NCBI GenBank assembly: GCA_027625915.1
Contig: JANTQA010000042.1
Span: forward strand, 4,662,001 to 4,726,000
DNA from: Anaeramoeba flamelloides
Lineage: Eukaryota > Metamonada > Anaeramoebidae
Direction of reading: 5' to 3'
DNA: 64,000 nucleotides
Both the position numbers and the translations under genes were made by a program. Under the pieces are notes generated by a model, which searched no databases, was not told the origin of the DNA, and was given only the letters and a program-made list of their open reading frames with translations. The number at the start of each line of letters is the position of its first letter. The first letter of the stretch is position 1. Positions 1 to 11,488 of this stretch are shown in pieces.

Positions 1-99
1 TACACCCAAACATTTTCTTATATGCATACTGAAAATATATCTAAACTAAAATTCAAAATTTTCCACACGGCTAAAATGTTCCAAACAATCACAATAATA

Positions 100-400
100 C
101 AATTTCATTGAAATTGGAGATAATTTTGATTTTTGTAAAATATGAAAATCATTTTTTCATCTTTTAGTTTTTGTTTTCATTCCATTGTTTGAATTACGTA
201 ATTTGCTTCGTTGAACCAAAATTTTTCTACAAGGTTTATATTATGGTTAAAATCAAGTTGTTCCAAATAGAAGAACTCAAATAAAATTAGTTGGTAGTAT
301 CTAACCATTTGATCGATCAATATTCCTAATAGAATTTAAACAAATTTACTAATGTATTTTTTTGTTTTGCTCTCTCCAAAATTTTTGACACACCCATGAT
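100..400 (+). repeat. Dispersed repeat family A, copy 1
   Basis: About 300 bp matches 4960-5265 in the same orientation and 25325-25660 in reverse. Shared blocks include a TTTGATCGATC core, a following CAAATTTACTAAT and a terminal GACACA. The copies have diverged clearly by both substitution and indels, so this is an old family. The terminal TGTCCAAAAT-like sequence resembles Tc1/mariner ends, but I could not define paired terminal repeats or a transposase. Confidence 0.55.
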
Positions 401-910
401 TTATTTGTATGATAATTATTTATTTATTGTTTTGTGAGTATTGTAATTTATAAATAAGTGTTAACATTTCAATTAGTGAATGGTTCTAATTGGGTAAATC
501 TTCGAGAAGTGATTAAATAAGTTTTTTTTTTCACAAATCGAATTTTGGTGTGTTAAAAATTATGAATTGGGGTTTACTATTTTGATTTATTTGATTTTTT
601 TTTTTTTTTAATCAGGGATAGTGATTTTATGTCAAAAAATGAAATCGAGATATTAATTTTAAAACAACACAGGAAATAATACGTTATAAGGGGGGGGGTT
701 AAGAGATATTGTAAATAATTGTGCGGGTAAAATTGATTTTTATTATTTTGGTTTATACTTTAACTTGTATTTAAAAAGCTATCTAGAAAATCCAAGATTT
801 TTTATAAAACAACTAATTGAGAAATAAAGATTTATTTAGCTTCTGATTCTCGTTCATTGATAAAAAAAAAACTATTGAAAAAAAAAAATAAATAAAATAA
901 AAAAATGAAA

Positions 911-1448
911 AAAAAAATAAATGATTATTATTTACAATTTAGTGAACAATTTTTTTTTTTAAAAAATAAGAAGTGAGTATTATCAAAAAAAAAAAAAAAA
1001 AAAAAAACATGAAAAATTCATTCGTGTTTTTTTTTCGATTTTGGGTTATTTTGGGTTTAAAAAAATCCAAAATCCAAAGATTTTACAAGAATCTATTCCA
1101 ATAATAAAAAAAACACCAAGAGGCAATACTTCGGGTTTCGATTTTTTTGTGAATAAAATTCCAAATGAGATTCTCTGATGAAAAATTAAATTCTACAATG
1201 AAAAACTAAAAAAAAAACCTAGGAAGGAGTAAAAAATAATCTAATAAAATTTCTCAAAAAAATATATTATAAAATTTTTAATTTTCTTATAATCTAACCA
1301 ATCCTTTTTATATCTTTTAGATAACAGATCATTTATCTCAATAATTTTCTTTTTGTTTTTTTGTTTTTTTTGATAATACTCACTTCTTATTTTTTAAAAA
1401 AAAAAAAATTGTTCACTAAATTGTAAATAATAATCATTTATTTTTTTT
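911..1448. repeat. Foldback (long inverted repeat) element
   Basis: The left arm (about 911-990) reads AATGATTATTATTTACAATT and continues through a poly-T/poly-A junction to AAGAAGTGAGTATTATC. The right arm (about 1364-1448) is its exact reverse complement apart from homopolymer lengths. Arms of about 75-85 bp enclose about 370 bp of AT-rich spacer with no coding sequence. The near-identity of the arms suggests a recent insertion or conversion between arms. Family unknown; a MITE or foldback transposon is likeliest. Confidence 0.75.
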
Positions 1449-1983
1449 GACTTTTCTTTTACTTTTCATTTCATTTTTCTCAATTATGTAACTATTTACA
1501 GATTGGTTGATATTTGATAAAACCCAGTAATTTCAAAATGGATAAAATTCATTGATACTATCAAATTCTTTTATCAATATTAAGTGCTATTACATTTTCA
1601 ACTAATGTACAAAAATATTTTTTTGTTCTATTATTAACAAATTCTGACAATACATAATTATCTCTTTTACAAATTCATTGTAAAGTGTTTTTGAACATTT
1701 AACCCTTACCAATAAATCCTAATCCTACTCTCTTTACTCCCTTGTTTTTCTTTCTCCCTTTCTTTGTCTCTCGTTTCAAAATATTTCTTTTGATTTTTTT
1801 AATAAAATTAAAAGCTTTCGAATGAGATTATAATCGGGTTGAGCATTATAAACCGGGATAAAAATCTCTCAATTAATATAGTATCAAAGAAAAGCAGAAG
1901 ATAAAACTGTCATTTTTGATAGACTCTCTGCTCAATAATAAACAACAAAAGAAAAGACATTTTTATAAAATAAACAATTTTTT

Positions 1984-2360
1984 AAGAGAACCGGTATGGG
2001 CCAGTGGCAACACAACCCAGTGTACAATCTGAAGGCCGGGGTTCTATTCCCTTAACCATTATTTCTTATTGTTTACCATTTTCTCAAATAGCCACCACGG
2101 TGTAATTTTAATTAAAAATCGGGCTTATGCTTCTTAGAACCACTAATTCTTTGAGGAAATCGTTTGACCGAATTGAATCTTTTTGACTATTATAAAACTG
2201 AACGGAATTGGAACAAAATCCCTCTCAATTTATGGAGCGGATCCGATTTTTGGGAGAAATGACCAGCTCTCACTTGGTTCAACAATATCTCTAATTCAAA
2301 TTAGGGATTCGGGCAAACAGGTGGACTTTTAGTACCCACTCTTTAATGGAAAAAAAAAAA
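1984..2360 (+). mobile_element. tRNA-derived SINE with A-tail
   Basis: This GC-richer block opens with a tRNA-like head. An A-box-like TGGGCCAGTGGC lies at 1997-2008 and a B-box-like GGTTCTATTCC at 2040-2050, spaced as in a tRNA gene. The body is unrelated to tRNA and ends in an A-run (2350-2363). A 16-bp direct repeat (AAATAAACAATTTTTT) flanks it at 1968-1983 and 2361-2376, the target-site duplication expected from LINE-mediated insertion. The perfect duplication implies a fairly young copy. Transcription by RNA polymerase III from the internal boxes is inferred. No second copy is visible in the window. Confidence 0.8.
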
Positions 2361-3372
2361 AAATAAACAATTTTTTTATTGTATAACATATATACTTGAA
2401 TTGAGAGTATATTGTTTATATTAAAATATTTTTTAATTGTTATTAAAATAATATTTACGGAATTGTTATAATACTTGCTTCTGGTTATTTATTTTCATGT
2501 TATATTAAATCTATAACAATATATTTAGATCTCCAAATAATTGATGTTTGGATTGTGCAATTTAAAAGTTATTCAATGTTTATAAAAATCTATTATTATT
2601 TTCATGGATTAAAAGATTGGAAACTTTGAATTTCAATTAAATGGAGTTTTCATTCTCTTAATTTTTTTCCTTTTAAGTATAAAAACACTTTTTATTTATT
2701 TTCCCTTTTTAGAAAAATAGGAAATTAATTGTCTTAAAATTAAATTAAACAAAGAATTGATGTTTTAAAATATATTGAGCATATGTGCATACAATGCTTT
2801 ATTAAAGGGAAATAATAAAAATATTATTAAATTTTAAATGTTTATTTTTTTAATATTTACATCAAAATTCGGGGTGCATAGATACAATATATATATATAC
2901 ACTTTTATAAATAAATAGATACAGATGTTGGTTTTTAAAATTATTTTCCATCTATTTATTTGAGATGGAAATAACCAAAATAAATAATCGGTTTATTAAA
3001 ATATAAAAACATGTTTCATTCTACAAATTATGATTATTTTGATTTTTATCATAAATTTTAAAACCAAAGATTTTTGGGAAATATTTATTTTTTTCCGGTC
3101 GGATTGGTTTTATATTTGGATTGCAGGTAGTTAAAAAAATGAGGAAATGATGTACCAAAAAAAGCGCCATCGATTGTTGAGTATTTTTTTTTCGGCTGAT
3201 AAATTTTTTGGCAACACAAACAGTATAATTTTACCGAACACTATATATGTATATATTCCATATTAGAATTATTTTTATTATTAATTTGAATATTTGTTTT
3301 TAATTTAATTTTAGAAATATAAAAATAAATTATAAATAAATAAATAAATGAAATTTTTAGTAGCAAATATAC

Positions 3373-6300
3373 CTTTCCCGGTTTATCAGATAATCCAATT
3401 GGCAATAATGCAAAACCTTTACAAAGCAAACGGGGGCATGAACCAAATTCTCCTTTGTTAAATTTTTCAATCATTCTATCCTGACCCTCCTCTGTTAAAA
3501 TATATCTAGCGTGTATCATCCCATAAAGTAATTTTGTTTCTTGATTTATCTTTGAAAAGTTATTTTTACTCATTTTTTCTATTAAAAATTTTTTATAAAC
3601 AATTGGAACAATTATTAAATCATTTAATAAAAATTAGGAGATTTGTTTCAAATATTCAGATAGATTGATAAAAAGATAAAAATATAATATAAAAATAAAT
3701 ATTGGTTAAAATAATTAAATAAAAATAAAAAATCGTTTAATAATTAACCATATTCCATTTATTTTAACATTTGTATTTAAACTACAATTATGACTACAAA
3801 AAAAGAATTTTGGAAAGTTTTCGATCATTTTTTTTTTTTTTTTTTCAATTTCCTTTTTATAAACCTTATGCCTTAAATATTTATTGAAATTACAAATTTT
3901 GATTTTATTATTATAAAATTAATAAAATATTCAATTGCAAATTAATTAAAAAAAAAAGTTTAATTTTGAAAAAATTATAATAATAAAAAATGACAGAAAA
4001 AGATATTTAGTTTTCAAGTTTTTACTAATACACTATCTTGAAGTATTTTTTTTTTTTTACAAATTTGGGCTTTTATTTTCAATAAAGGTTTTAAAGTTGA
4101 AAATTGGCATTTCTAGAAGAATGAGAATATTAAAAGTGAGAAAAAAACCAATTAAATATTATAAATTCCGTTTGTAATTTTTTTTCAATTTTGGTAAAAA
4201 TAAACTAAATTCCAAAAATTTGGACACAGTTTAAATAAAATCTTTTTCAAACAAAAGGGTACACCTCTCAAATCATCAATACCATCGAATTTGATTGTTA
4301 ATAAGAAAATTACTTGTTGGTGATTTTCATTTTAATTATTCATTTTTTCATTTTTTGTTTTTTTATTTTATGGATATTGAACAGTTGGAAAATGAAAAAG
4401 TCAGATAAGAAGAAACCAATTTGGAAATAATCCACCAGTATATAAAATGTAAACAGTTTAAGTTTGATTTTGAATGAGCTAGATACAGGAATTAAGAAAG
4501 ACCATTATTGGATTGATTTATGGAATTAAAGAAAAAAGAGAAATAAAGAAAAAACATTCCAACAAAATACCAGATGAATTGTGGCTTTTTCTTGAATATG
4601 AGACTTTAAAGAACTAAAGTTTGATGTGTCAAGAATTATCAATAAAATGTCAAGAACTTTTTCTCAATTCGCCTTGTTCAAAGGTTTTTATTGACTTTAT
4701 CTTTTTTTTTCTTTACAATTTACAAAACGAGATTTCTCATTTCAAATAAAAGGGGCACATCAATTTTTAAAATATTGAATTTTAATTTTTATTGTTTCGT
4801 TTTAATGAGTTTTAAATATTCAGTTGAGTGTTTTTTTTATGTTTTAAAGAATTTCTTATATTTTAGAATGATACTACAATTAATTTGATTTGATTATGAA
4901 TAATTCTTGGAATTTTCTGTACTCTTTATTTGAAAAAGACTTTAGTTGAAAGAATAACAATAAGACACTTTACATTCAATTTCGAAAGAATTTTGATTTT
5001 ACAAACCATTTCATTTTTTGTTTTTTTTGTTTTGTTTTCATTTCCCTTTTTTCCAGTTACGTAATCTGTTTTGTTAGATCTGGAATTTTTTTTCGAATGG
5101 TTTGATAGAATGTTAGTATTGTGTTTCTTGAATAAAGAAAAATCACATAAAATTGGTTGATGGTATCTTAACATTTGATCGATCTACATTTGTTGATAAA
5201 ATTTCAACAAATTTACTAATACAATTTTTGTTCCGCTCGTTTCATCATTTTGGACACATCAATTTTTATTTTTTCTGTTTTTATATTTTTTTCTTTTATT
5301 TGGATTAAAATTATTAGTTATAAAAACATTAATAATGTGTAACTTAAATAGGGTTTAATATTAGATTTGATAAAATATCATAAATTGTGTTTTTTTTTTG
5401 CATATTTTTGATTTTGGGTTTGTATCCAAATTTTTGGAATGGGGTTTAATTTGACTGAATGAAAAATTTTTCTTCAATGAATATTTTTTTTTTTTTTTTT
5501 TTTTTTATAGGTTTTCATATACAGATGAAATGTAGTTTTGAAATTTTTATTTTAATGATAATGAACATTTAAATTCGATTAAAATACAGTTAAAACCAAC
5601 CCCTGTTTTGTTATTTGAGTTCAATAAACTACTAGAATCTTTCTCTGAAAATTGAAAAAAATAAAATTATTTTCAACGTTTTATCATTTATAGTTGCTAA
5701 AATCAAAATAATTTAATGATCAGCCAAAAATTGACAAATTGAGTTTGTTTTTCTTGGGAATTGAAACAAATAAGTAAAATAATTCTATTTTTTTAAAAAA
5801 TAAATTTAATTATAAGCAAAGTAACTGAAAAAAATAACCAATTTTTTTGTTCTTTACCGAGTGGAATACACATCCCCAAATTAAAAAAAATTTAAAACCA
5901 AAATGGAAATTAAAACATTATTTCTATGGGTTGAGGAAATTAGCTTTCTCTTTCTTCGATTTCTCTTCAACCGAAAAAAGATAAAATATAACTGCTAACA
6001 AACATCCCAGTTTTTAATGGTTTACTTTTATGAGTATATTTGTAATGTTTAAACCCCGATTGAAAACAAATAATCTCAAAAAGTAAATCTCATCAATGAA
6101 AATGAGCACTAAAACCCCAATGTCTATTAAAGATTTAATATTTGAAAGAAAAAAAGATTTAATTTTTTCATAAAATGCAATTAAATAGATTTTCTCAGTC
6201 TTCTCTCGAAACTAAATAAAGTTTTTATGATCGATAATTTGGAAATGTTATGATAGGATTTTCAAAAATATTATTCCAAAAAAAAAAAAAATGACAATAC

Positions 6301-7149
6301 CTTCTTACCCTTTCTTAAAAATTTAATGTTTCAATACATTTCTTTTTTCAAGGTATTCAAGTTTTTTATTCCAAATCTATTTTTAATAAATCTCTTCTAA
6401 TCAAAAAAATAGATTTTCTTCACCTTTTTAACTTTTTTAAATTTAAATTTAAATCATTAACTCTTCATTCAATTCCAAATTAATAGATTTTTTATTATTT
6501 TTTCAAAAATCAATTAAAATTGTTTCAGTATGTTTATTTTTGAATTATTTTTTTCTTTATTAGTTTATTGATTAATAATTCTCATACATTTTTTCATATT
6601 CGAAAAGGATCAACTAAAATTATTTTTGGTGTTGTTTATTAGATCAGAATATTTGTTGAAATCGATAAGAAACAATTGATAAAATACTCTTATTTGGAAT
6701 TTAAAGAGTATAATTTTTTTTTAGTATATGTAAAGTATTGAAATGCAAAAAAAGTAAAAATAATGGATATAAAAATATTTAAAAAAACAAAAAGGCATAC
6801 CATAATTGGGTGTTAATTTGTCTCTCAGCATAAATAAAGAATTCTCATATTCTGATATATAATCTTTGAGTCCGGTTAAAGAAAAGCTATCTGATAAATA
6901 ATCTTTATGGATTTTACAAAAAAATTTATTTTTTTTAATTTGACAAAATTCTGAAACCCATGAAGAATTTTCCATATCCGAACTTGATGTTTCAAAGGAA
7001 ATAGAGCCGTTTTCACTTTCTTCGAGATCTTCTCTTGTACTTTCGTAATCATAATCTTCATCGTATTCTTCTTCTTCTTCTTCTTCTTCTTCTTCTTCCT
7101 CCTCCTCCTCCTCCTCCTCCTCCTCCTTGCCCTCCTCCTCTTCCCCCAT
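3373..7149 (-). CDS. CSNK2B: Casein kinase II regulatory (beta) subunit, 5' part: two exons, 3' exon(s) not found
   Basis: CK2 beta is the regulatory subunit of casein kinase II, a Ser/Thr kinase; it dimerises through a zinc finger and docks two catalytic subunits. Exon 1 (7149-6801) starts at ATG 7149 with a poly-Glu acidic run. It then carries the family N-terminal domain, seen as SSWVSEFC, FFCKIHKDYL and FSLTGL. Exon 2 (3578-3373) carries KLLYGMIHARYILTEEG, the first zinc pair CPRLLC and LLPIGLSDKPGK. Splice sites fit: donor GTATGC at 6800, acceptor AATAG ending at 3579, with phase 1 completed to a Glu codon. Exon 2 ends in phase 0 before GTATAT at 3372. The two exons give 185 residues. 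The second CPxC zinc pair and the C-terminus should follow but are not seen in the remaining 3.37 kb. The 3,222-nt intron is over ten times longer than the other introns here. The gene may continue beyond the window or be broken. Confidence 0.8.
3579..6800 (-). other. 3.2-kb intron of the CK2 beta gene holding repeat debris
   Basis: The ends are GTATGC (6800 downward) and TTTTTAATAG (ending at 3579), and joining them restores the CK2 beta reading frame. Inside are a family A repeat copy (4960-5265) and a stretch at 4213-4680 whose left edge matches the end of the third family A copy. Homopolymer runs also occur. No coding sequence was recognised. The length suggests that transposons inflated an originally short intron. 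Confidence 0.6.
4213..5265 (-). repeat. Dispersed repeat family A, copy 2 (possibly full length)
   Basis: The block at 4960-5265 matches copies near 100-400 and 25325-25660. The left edge (TTTGGACACAGTTTAAAT near 4222) matches the outer end of the 25-kb copy in reverse complement. The copy may therefore span 4213-5265, with the 25-kb copy being an internally deleted relative. The minus strand keeps an 82-codon frame (5174-4926) rich in K and N with no recognised domain. A Tc1/mariner relic is one possibility, unproven. Confidence 0.45.
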
Positions 7150-8124
7150 CTCTTCTTTTATATTTCCTAATTGATTCTGGCCATTGTTTTCTTTTTGAAT
7201 CAATTTTCTTGATCTCTTTAATTGGTTGTGTACATTGTTTTTTTCTTGATTTAATCTTTTTCTTGATTCTAAACCTAATTCTTTCCCAACAAAATTTCTT
7301 GACTTTTTGTATTCGCCAAAATCAGAAGGAACAAAATCTTCATCAGAATCAGAGTTTGGATTAAAGTAATATCCGTTTTGATTTTGAGTTTTTGGAATTG
7401 CTTTGAATTACGTTTTCTTGAGAACATCGCTAAATTGGAAACGAAGATTAAATTTCCGTTTGCTCCTGCGATTAGGTATATTACTTTGATCAAAGTCAAA
7501 GCTATTTTCTTTAATTATTTTTTCATCTTGTGTAGACTCTTTTGGGATCTTTGAAGATTTTTTATTAATTGAATCGGTTTTTATTAATTTTTCTTTTTCT
7601 GAAGCTTTTTCTTTGCTATCAGAATTTGTGTTTTTCGTTCTGGTTTTCTCCTTCTCCTTTAATCCATCTTTTGAAAAAAAATTTTCAAATTCATTTTTTT
7701 CTTTTTCTTTTTCTTTTTCTTTTTCTTTTTCTTTTTATTTTTCTTTTTTCCTTTTCCTTTTCCTTTGTATTTCCCTTTTTCTTTGTATTTCCCTTTTCCT
7801 TTCTTTTTCTTTTTCCTTTTTCCTTTTCCTTTTCCTTTCCATTTCCCTTTTTCTTTCTTTTTCCTTAACTTTCCTTTTTTGTTTTTTCTTTTTCATTTTC
7901 TTTTCTTTTCTATGAGCTTTTAAATTTTTTCTGTACAAGACCACAAAATCTTCAAAAACTTTTTGTAACTTTTTGTTTGATATTCTTGTAACTGTATTTC
8001 TTTTCTTCTTGGTTATGGTCGTTTTTTTCCTGTTCAATAATTCAGAACTTCCCAAATTGCAAATTGATTGGGTTTTCTTTTTAGAGGTAATTTTTTTACT
8101 CAACCGAACTTTGTCTCGATCCAT
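7150..8124 (-). pseudogene. Broken N-terminal extension (or decayed gene) in frame with CK2 beta
   Basis: Reading upstream from the CK2 beta start in the same frame, the frame stays protein-like to an ATG at 8124 and is interrupted only by two TAA codons, at 7410-7408 and 7737-7735. The segment next to CK2 beta includes NPNSDSDEDFVPSDFGEY and is Lys/Asn-rich. The middle holds (KE)n and KTDSINKKSSKIPKES. The distal 129-codon part begins MDRDKVRLSKKITSKK and runs into a long K/R/E tract. The first TAA sits in the (GAAAAA)n repeat, where one G-to-T change of a GAA codon would make it. I infer an ancestral longer protein whose N-terminus was lost, or a neighbouring gene that decayed. No intron with credible GT-AG ends removes the stops cleanly. 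Confidence 0.5.
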
Positions 8125-8317
8125 TTTTATAAGTTCAGTCGACCAAATGAAAATTTTCAAAAAACCTAAAAATAAAAAAATGATAAATATATTTTTTCAA
8201 CACAACCTTAAAAGTTCAAAAATTGTAAACTTTTTTTTAATATACAAGACTTTTTTGATAGAGGGAATTATTTCAAAATTAGATTCACAGATCATAGTTC
8301 AAACAATTTCAATTTAA

Positions 8318-9001
8318 GGGTCTAGTCATTTACCTTGGATTTGCTTCATACTCAACGGGTGACTGTAGAAACAAAATAGGAGTATTCTGAAATATTCAAT
8401 TCTTTTGGTTGACAAAATTCAAATAACATAAAAAAAATTTCATTGGATCTCGTCTTGACAAAAAATTCAATTTAAAAAATAAAAGAGTTCTTAATTTCAA
8501 AAAATCAAAATTTAAAAATAAATTCATCTTTTCTCATTTTATATTTCCAAATGGTTAATTTTTCTTAATTTTAAACAAATTGCTTTCTTTAAGTTCGCAA
8601 TCAATTTAATTTGATTTAAACTGAGTTTTGATTATTTTGTAACCCTCTAAATTTGACAAGTAAGGATTATGTAATATTCTTACAATAAAAATAACTCATT
8701 TGAAAATAGAAAAAAACGAAAAAAAAAATCAGCGAGATCTCAAAAAGTACCAAAGAGCGACACTTCAAAACTGACATTGTTGTTTACAAAATTGTAATTC
8801 AGAACTATTCGAATTGGAAATCGAGTGTCGTTCATTTGCGGTTTTTTTCTAAAAATGTCCTCATTTTTAGTTGTTGATTATTGGAGATTGATGGAACTAA
8901 ATATGTTGGTTAGTTTTTAATTGGTGTTAGGTAGTTATAAAAATTACTAAAAGGTTTTTCTGCTAGTCAGAAAATAAAATTTCACCTTAATGACTCGACC
9001 C
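8318..9001. mobile_element. TTAA-flanked inverted-repeat element 1 (piggyBac-like MITE)
   Basis: The left end GGGTCTAGTCATT (8318) and right end AATGACTCGACCC (to 9001) are inverted copies with one mismatch. Both are flanked directly by TTAA (8314-8317 and 9002-9005). TTAA duplication is the hallmark of piggyBac transposons, whose ends are usually C/G triplets as here. The 684-bp interior has no transposase, so the element would be non-autonomous. A short frame from ATG about 8856 inside it is not recognisable. Confidence 0.65.
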
Positions 9002-10265
9002 TTAAAAGTTTTTAAAATCAAAAGTTCGAAAAAATTACAATTTTAATACACTCGAATTTTCAGTTTTTCATAAAAACCGTTTCAGCCTTATTGAAATTTC
9101 ACAAATATTTTTTATTGAGATAATTTTTTAAAAATATCAAACTATTTCCAAAAGGTTATCTTTTTATGTATCCATCTTTTTTAACCCTTTTTTTTGACTT
9201 TTAAAAGCATTTTTATCAAGTAGTTGAAATTTGAAAAAATATAAAAGAATATCTGATTCTTGAGTCTTTTAAGACTGTCAGACTGAAAGTTCCATAAAGT
9301 CTAAAGGTATTTTTATGGATTGAACCATTCTTTTCTGATTTATTTATGCTAAAATATTTTGTTTAAACTTGATAAAACCTAATTGTCAACTAAAAAGTGT
9401 TATTTCTTTTTGTTCAAAGACTTACCCACTAAATGGTCTAAGAAACCGATATGTAACAATAATTCAATCTGACATTGATTTTTAAAAGTCCTATTATTAA
9501 AAAAGAAATTCAATCAATTGTGTATTTATTTCAAATATTTATCTTAAAAAATATAGTTTAGGATTTATTGTTAGGCTAGGTGACAAAAGTTTTTTTATTT
9601 AAGAAGGAGAGGATTTTAAAGTGACTAAATTTTTAACTTCCTATTCAAAAAATGGTCTAGAATAGACATAGTCATCAGAAGTATTTAAATTTCTTATAGT
9701 TTTTCAATAAAAATAAAAAAGAGAAGAAAGAGATCCAAAAAAAAAAATATAAAAATAGATAAAAAAAATCTCAAAGTTCAAATTGATGTGAGAAACCTGA
9801 ATTTTCCTACTTCAAAAGATAATATAATATTATGATTAATTTGGTTTTGATCTCTTTTTTTCTAATTGTATGTTGAGTTGAATTATTCAAAAAAAAAAAA
9901 GACTCTTTAATTAAGTCATATATTATATTGATGTACATTTTTCTCAACAATTCACCTTTTTCTTTTTGACCATTTATTTTAACGTCTAACTATTTGATTT
10001 TTAATTTTTTTTTTTCAGTATTGTAGGGGTTTCTTATAATTTCTCACTGTCAAATAATATTGTCTACATTATCAATCTTTTTTTTTTTTACAGCATGATT
10101 AAATTTTAGAGTTTACTCCTTTCTTATATCTAGTTAAAACATAAAGTCAATTTTTGAGAAAATTATAATTAAAAAAAAACAAAAAATTTTTTTATAATTT
10201 TTTTAATGTTTTATAAATAATTTTTTTTTTTTTTTTACTTTTAGTTAGCTTCTAAAAAAAATTAA

Positions 10266-11488
10266 GGAAGTAAGTACATTTTATAAATTTTTATTACCAC
10301 AGTTTATGTGTAAATGAATTATCCAAACCCTTTCTAAAACCAAATATATTAATATTTTAATAAAAATAACAATACCAATATATCCTTAGAAAAAAATTTT
10401 ACAAACCAACTAAAAAATAGAAAACAAAATGAAAATACAAATTATTACTATATTGATCAAGGAATAATAAACAAAAATCATCTTTTTACTTGATCTCCTC
10501 TGTAAATTTGATACACAATTACTTCTTCTTTGCTATTATTTTTAATTCTTCATCAAAAACTTTTGATTTGATATATTTTTGATTCACAAATTACTTTTTA
10601 TTTCTAAAGAATTCCCAAAATGGATTAAAAATTCGTATTTTGATTTAATCCATTTAATTCGGATTTAGTTCAGAAAATGAGATATATTTTTTTGAAATAT
10701 TATTCAGAAATAAAGATATGTTAGATAATATTTGTTTGATTTGATAATTAATTTATTTTACATTTAAATCGAGAACTAAAAATATTTCTGAATCATTATT
10801 TCAATTTTTTCGAAGTTTTTCTATTTCTTTGGGTTGAATATTTTTTAACTGGTTTTTTGATTCCTAGAATTCAATCCCTTTATTTTAATTTTTGAAATAG
10901 TATTATTTATTTTGGCTTTTGTTTAATAAAAATATTTGAAAAAAGTTATTGGAAACAAATTTATCACAAAAATTTTTGTTAAATAATTAAGGTGATGGTG
11001 TGAGAATTCCAAGTTAATAAATTGTTTGGATTTAGATAAATTAAGAAGATAAAGAAAAAAGAAATCTTTGAAAATAGGTTTTGGGAAAATTTTTTCTTTT
11101 TTCATTTTTGATTTCAATATGTTTTTTCTGGAAAGGTGATCTTTATTGTTTGTTCTTCAAAAAGAAAACATTTGTTTAAAATGTATACCTTCCAGTCTAT
11201 TTTTTTTGGTTTACTGTTTGATTAATTTCAGTGCATTATCTCTAAACACATTTCAGGATTCAAAAAATAATTTATAAAAACTAAAAAATTCAAATTAAAC
11301 AAAAGTTTCCCAAAAAAAATTAAAATTAAAGATTCAACTCTGGGTAATCTTTATTCTGTTCACAAATAGAGCAGAAAAACTTGTTTTGATTCAAAAGTTT
11401 CAATATCCTAGGCAAATCAAAAAAATTATTTTCAGTAATGTTGTATCAATTAAAATTTTTAAAAATCATCTAAAATGTACTTACTTCC
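10266..11488. mobile_element. TTAA-flanked inverted-repeat element 2
   Basis: The termini GGAAGTAAGTACATTTTA (10266-10283) and its exact reverse complement (11471-11488) are flanked by TTAA at 10262-10265 and 11489-11492. The 1,223-bp interior has no recognised coding sequence; a 64-codon minus-strand frame at 11117-10923 looks random. The flanking TTAA again suggests piggyBac-type insertion, though the end triplet GGA is not the classical one. It abuts, and may have inserted into, an older MITE whose right end lies at 11555. Confidence 0.65.

Larger units (their letters stand above)
1..3372. other. AT-rich stretch 3' of the CK2 beta exon, transposon debris
   Basis: No coding exon is recognised here. 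The stretch would be the second intron of the minus-strand casein kinase II beta gene if that gene is intact, because its third exon must lie at lower coordinates. It holds a dispersed-repeat copy (about 100-400), a foldback element (911-1448) and a SINE with target duplications (1984-2360). I searched the minus strand for the second CPxC zinc pair of CK2 beta and found none. Confidence 0.6.

Noticed and set aside
1990-2062. A functional tRNA gene
   Set aside because: A- and B-box-like sequences are present, but the arms do not pair cleanly. The unit continues for 300 bp to an A-tail and is bounded by target duplications, so a SINE fits better.
7035-7364. Plus-strand frame with long Leu and Pro runs
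   Set aside because: It is the complement of the Glu-coding repeat of CK2 beta; no independent support.
7408-7737. An alternative genetic code in which TAA is sense
   Set aside because: The conserved genes in the window (RPL21, SEC13, V-ATPase G, PGPEP1) end where their families end, several at TAA, and use CAA/CAG for Gln. Only this one frame carries internal TAA codons.
7569-7915. Plus-strand Phe/Ser/Leu-rich frames
   Set aside because: They are complements of the Lys/Glu repeat on the minus strand.
8856-8925. Short frame starting MSSFLVVDYWRLME as a possible first exon
   Set aside because: It lies inside a TTAA-flanked non-autonomous element and has no continuation or family match.
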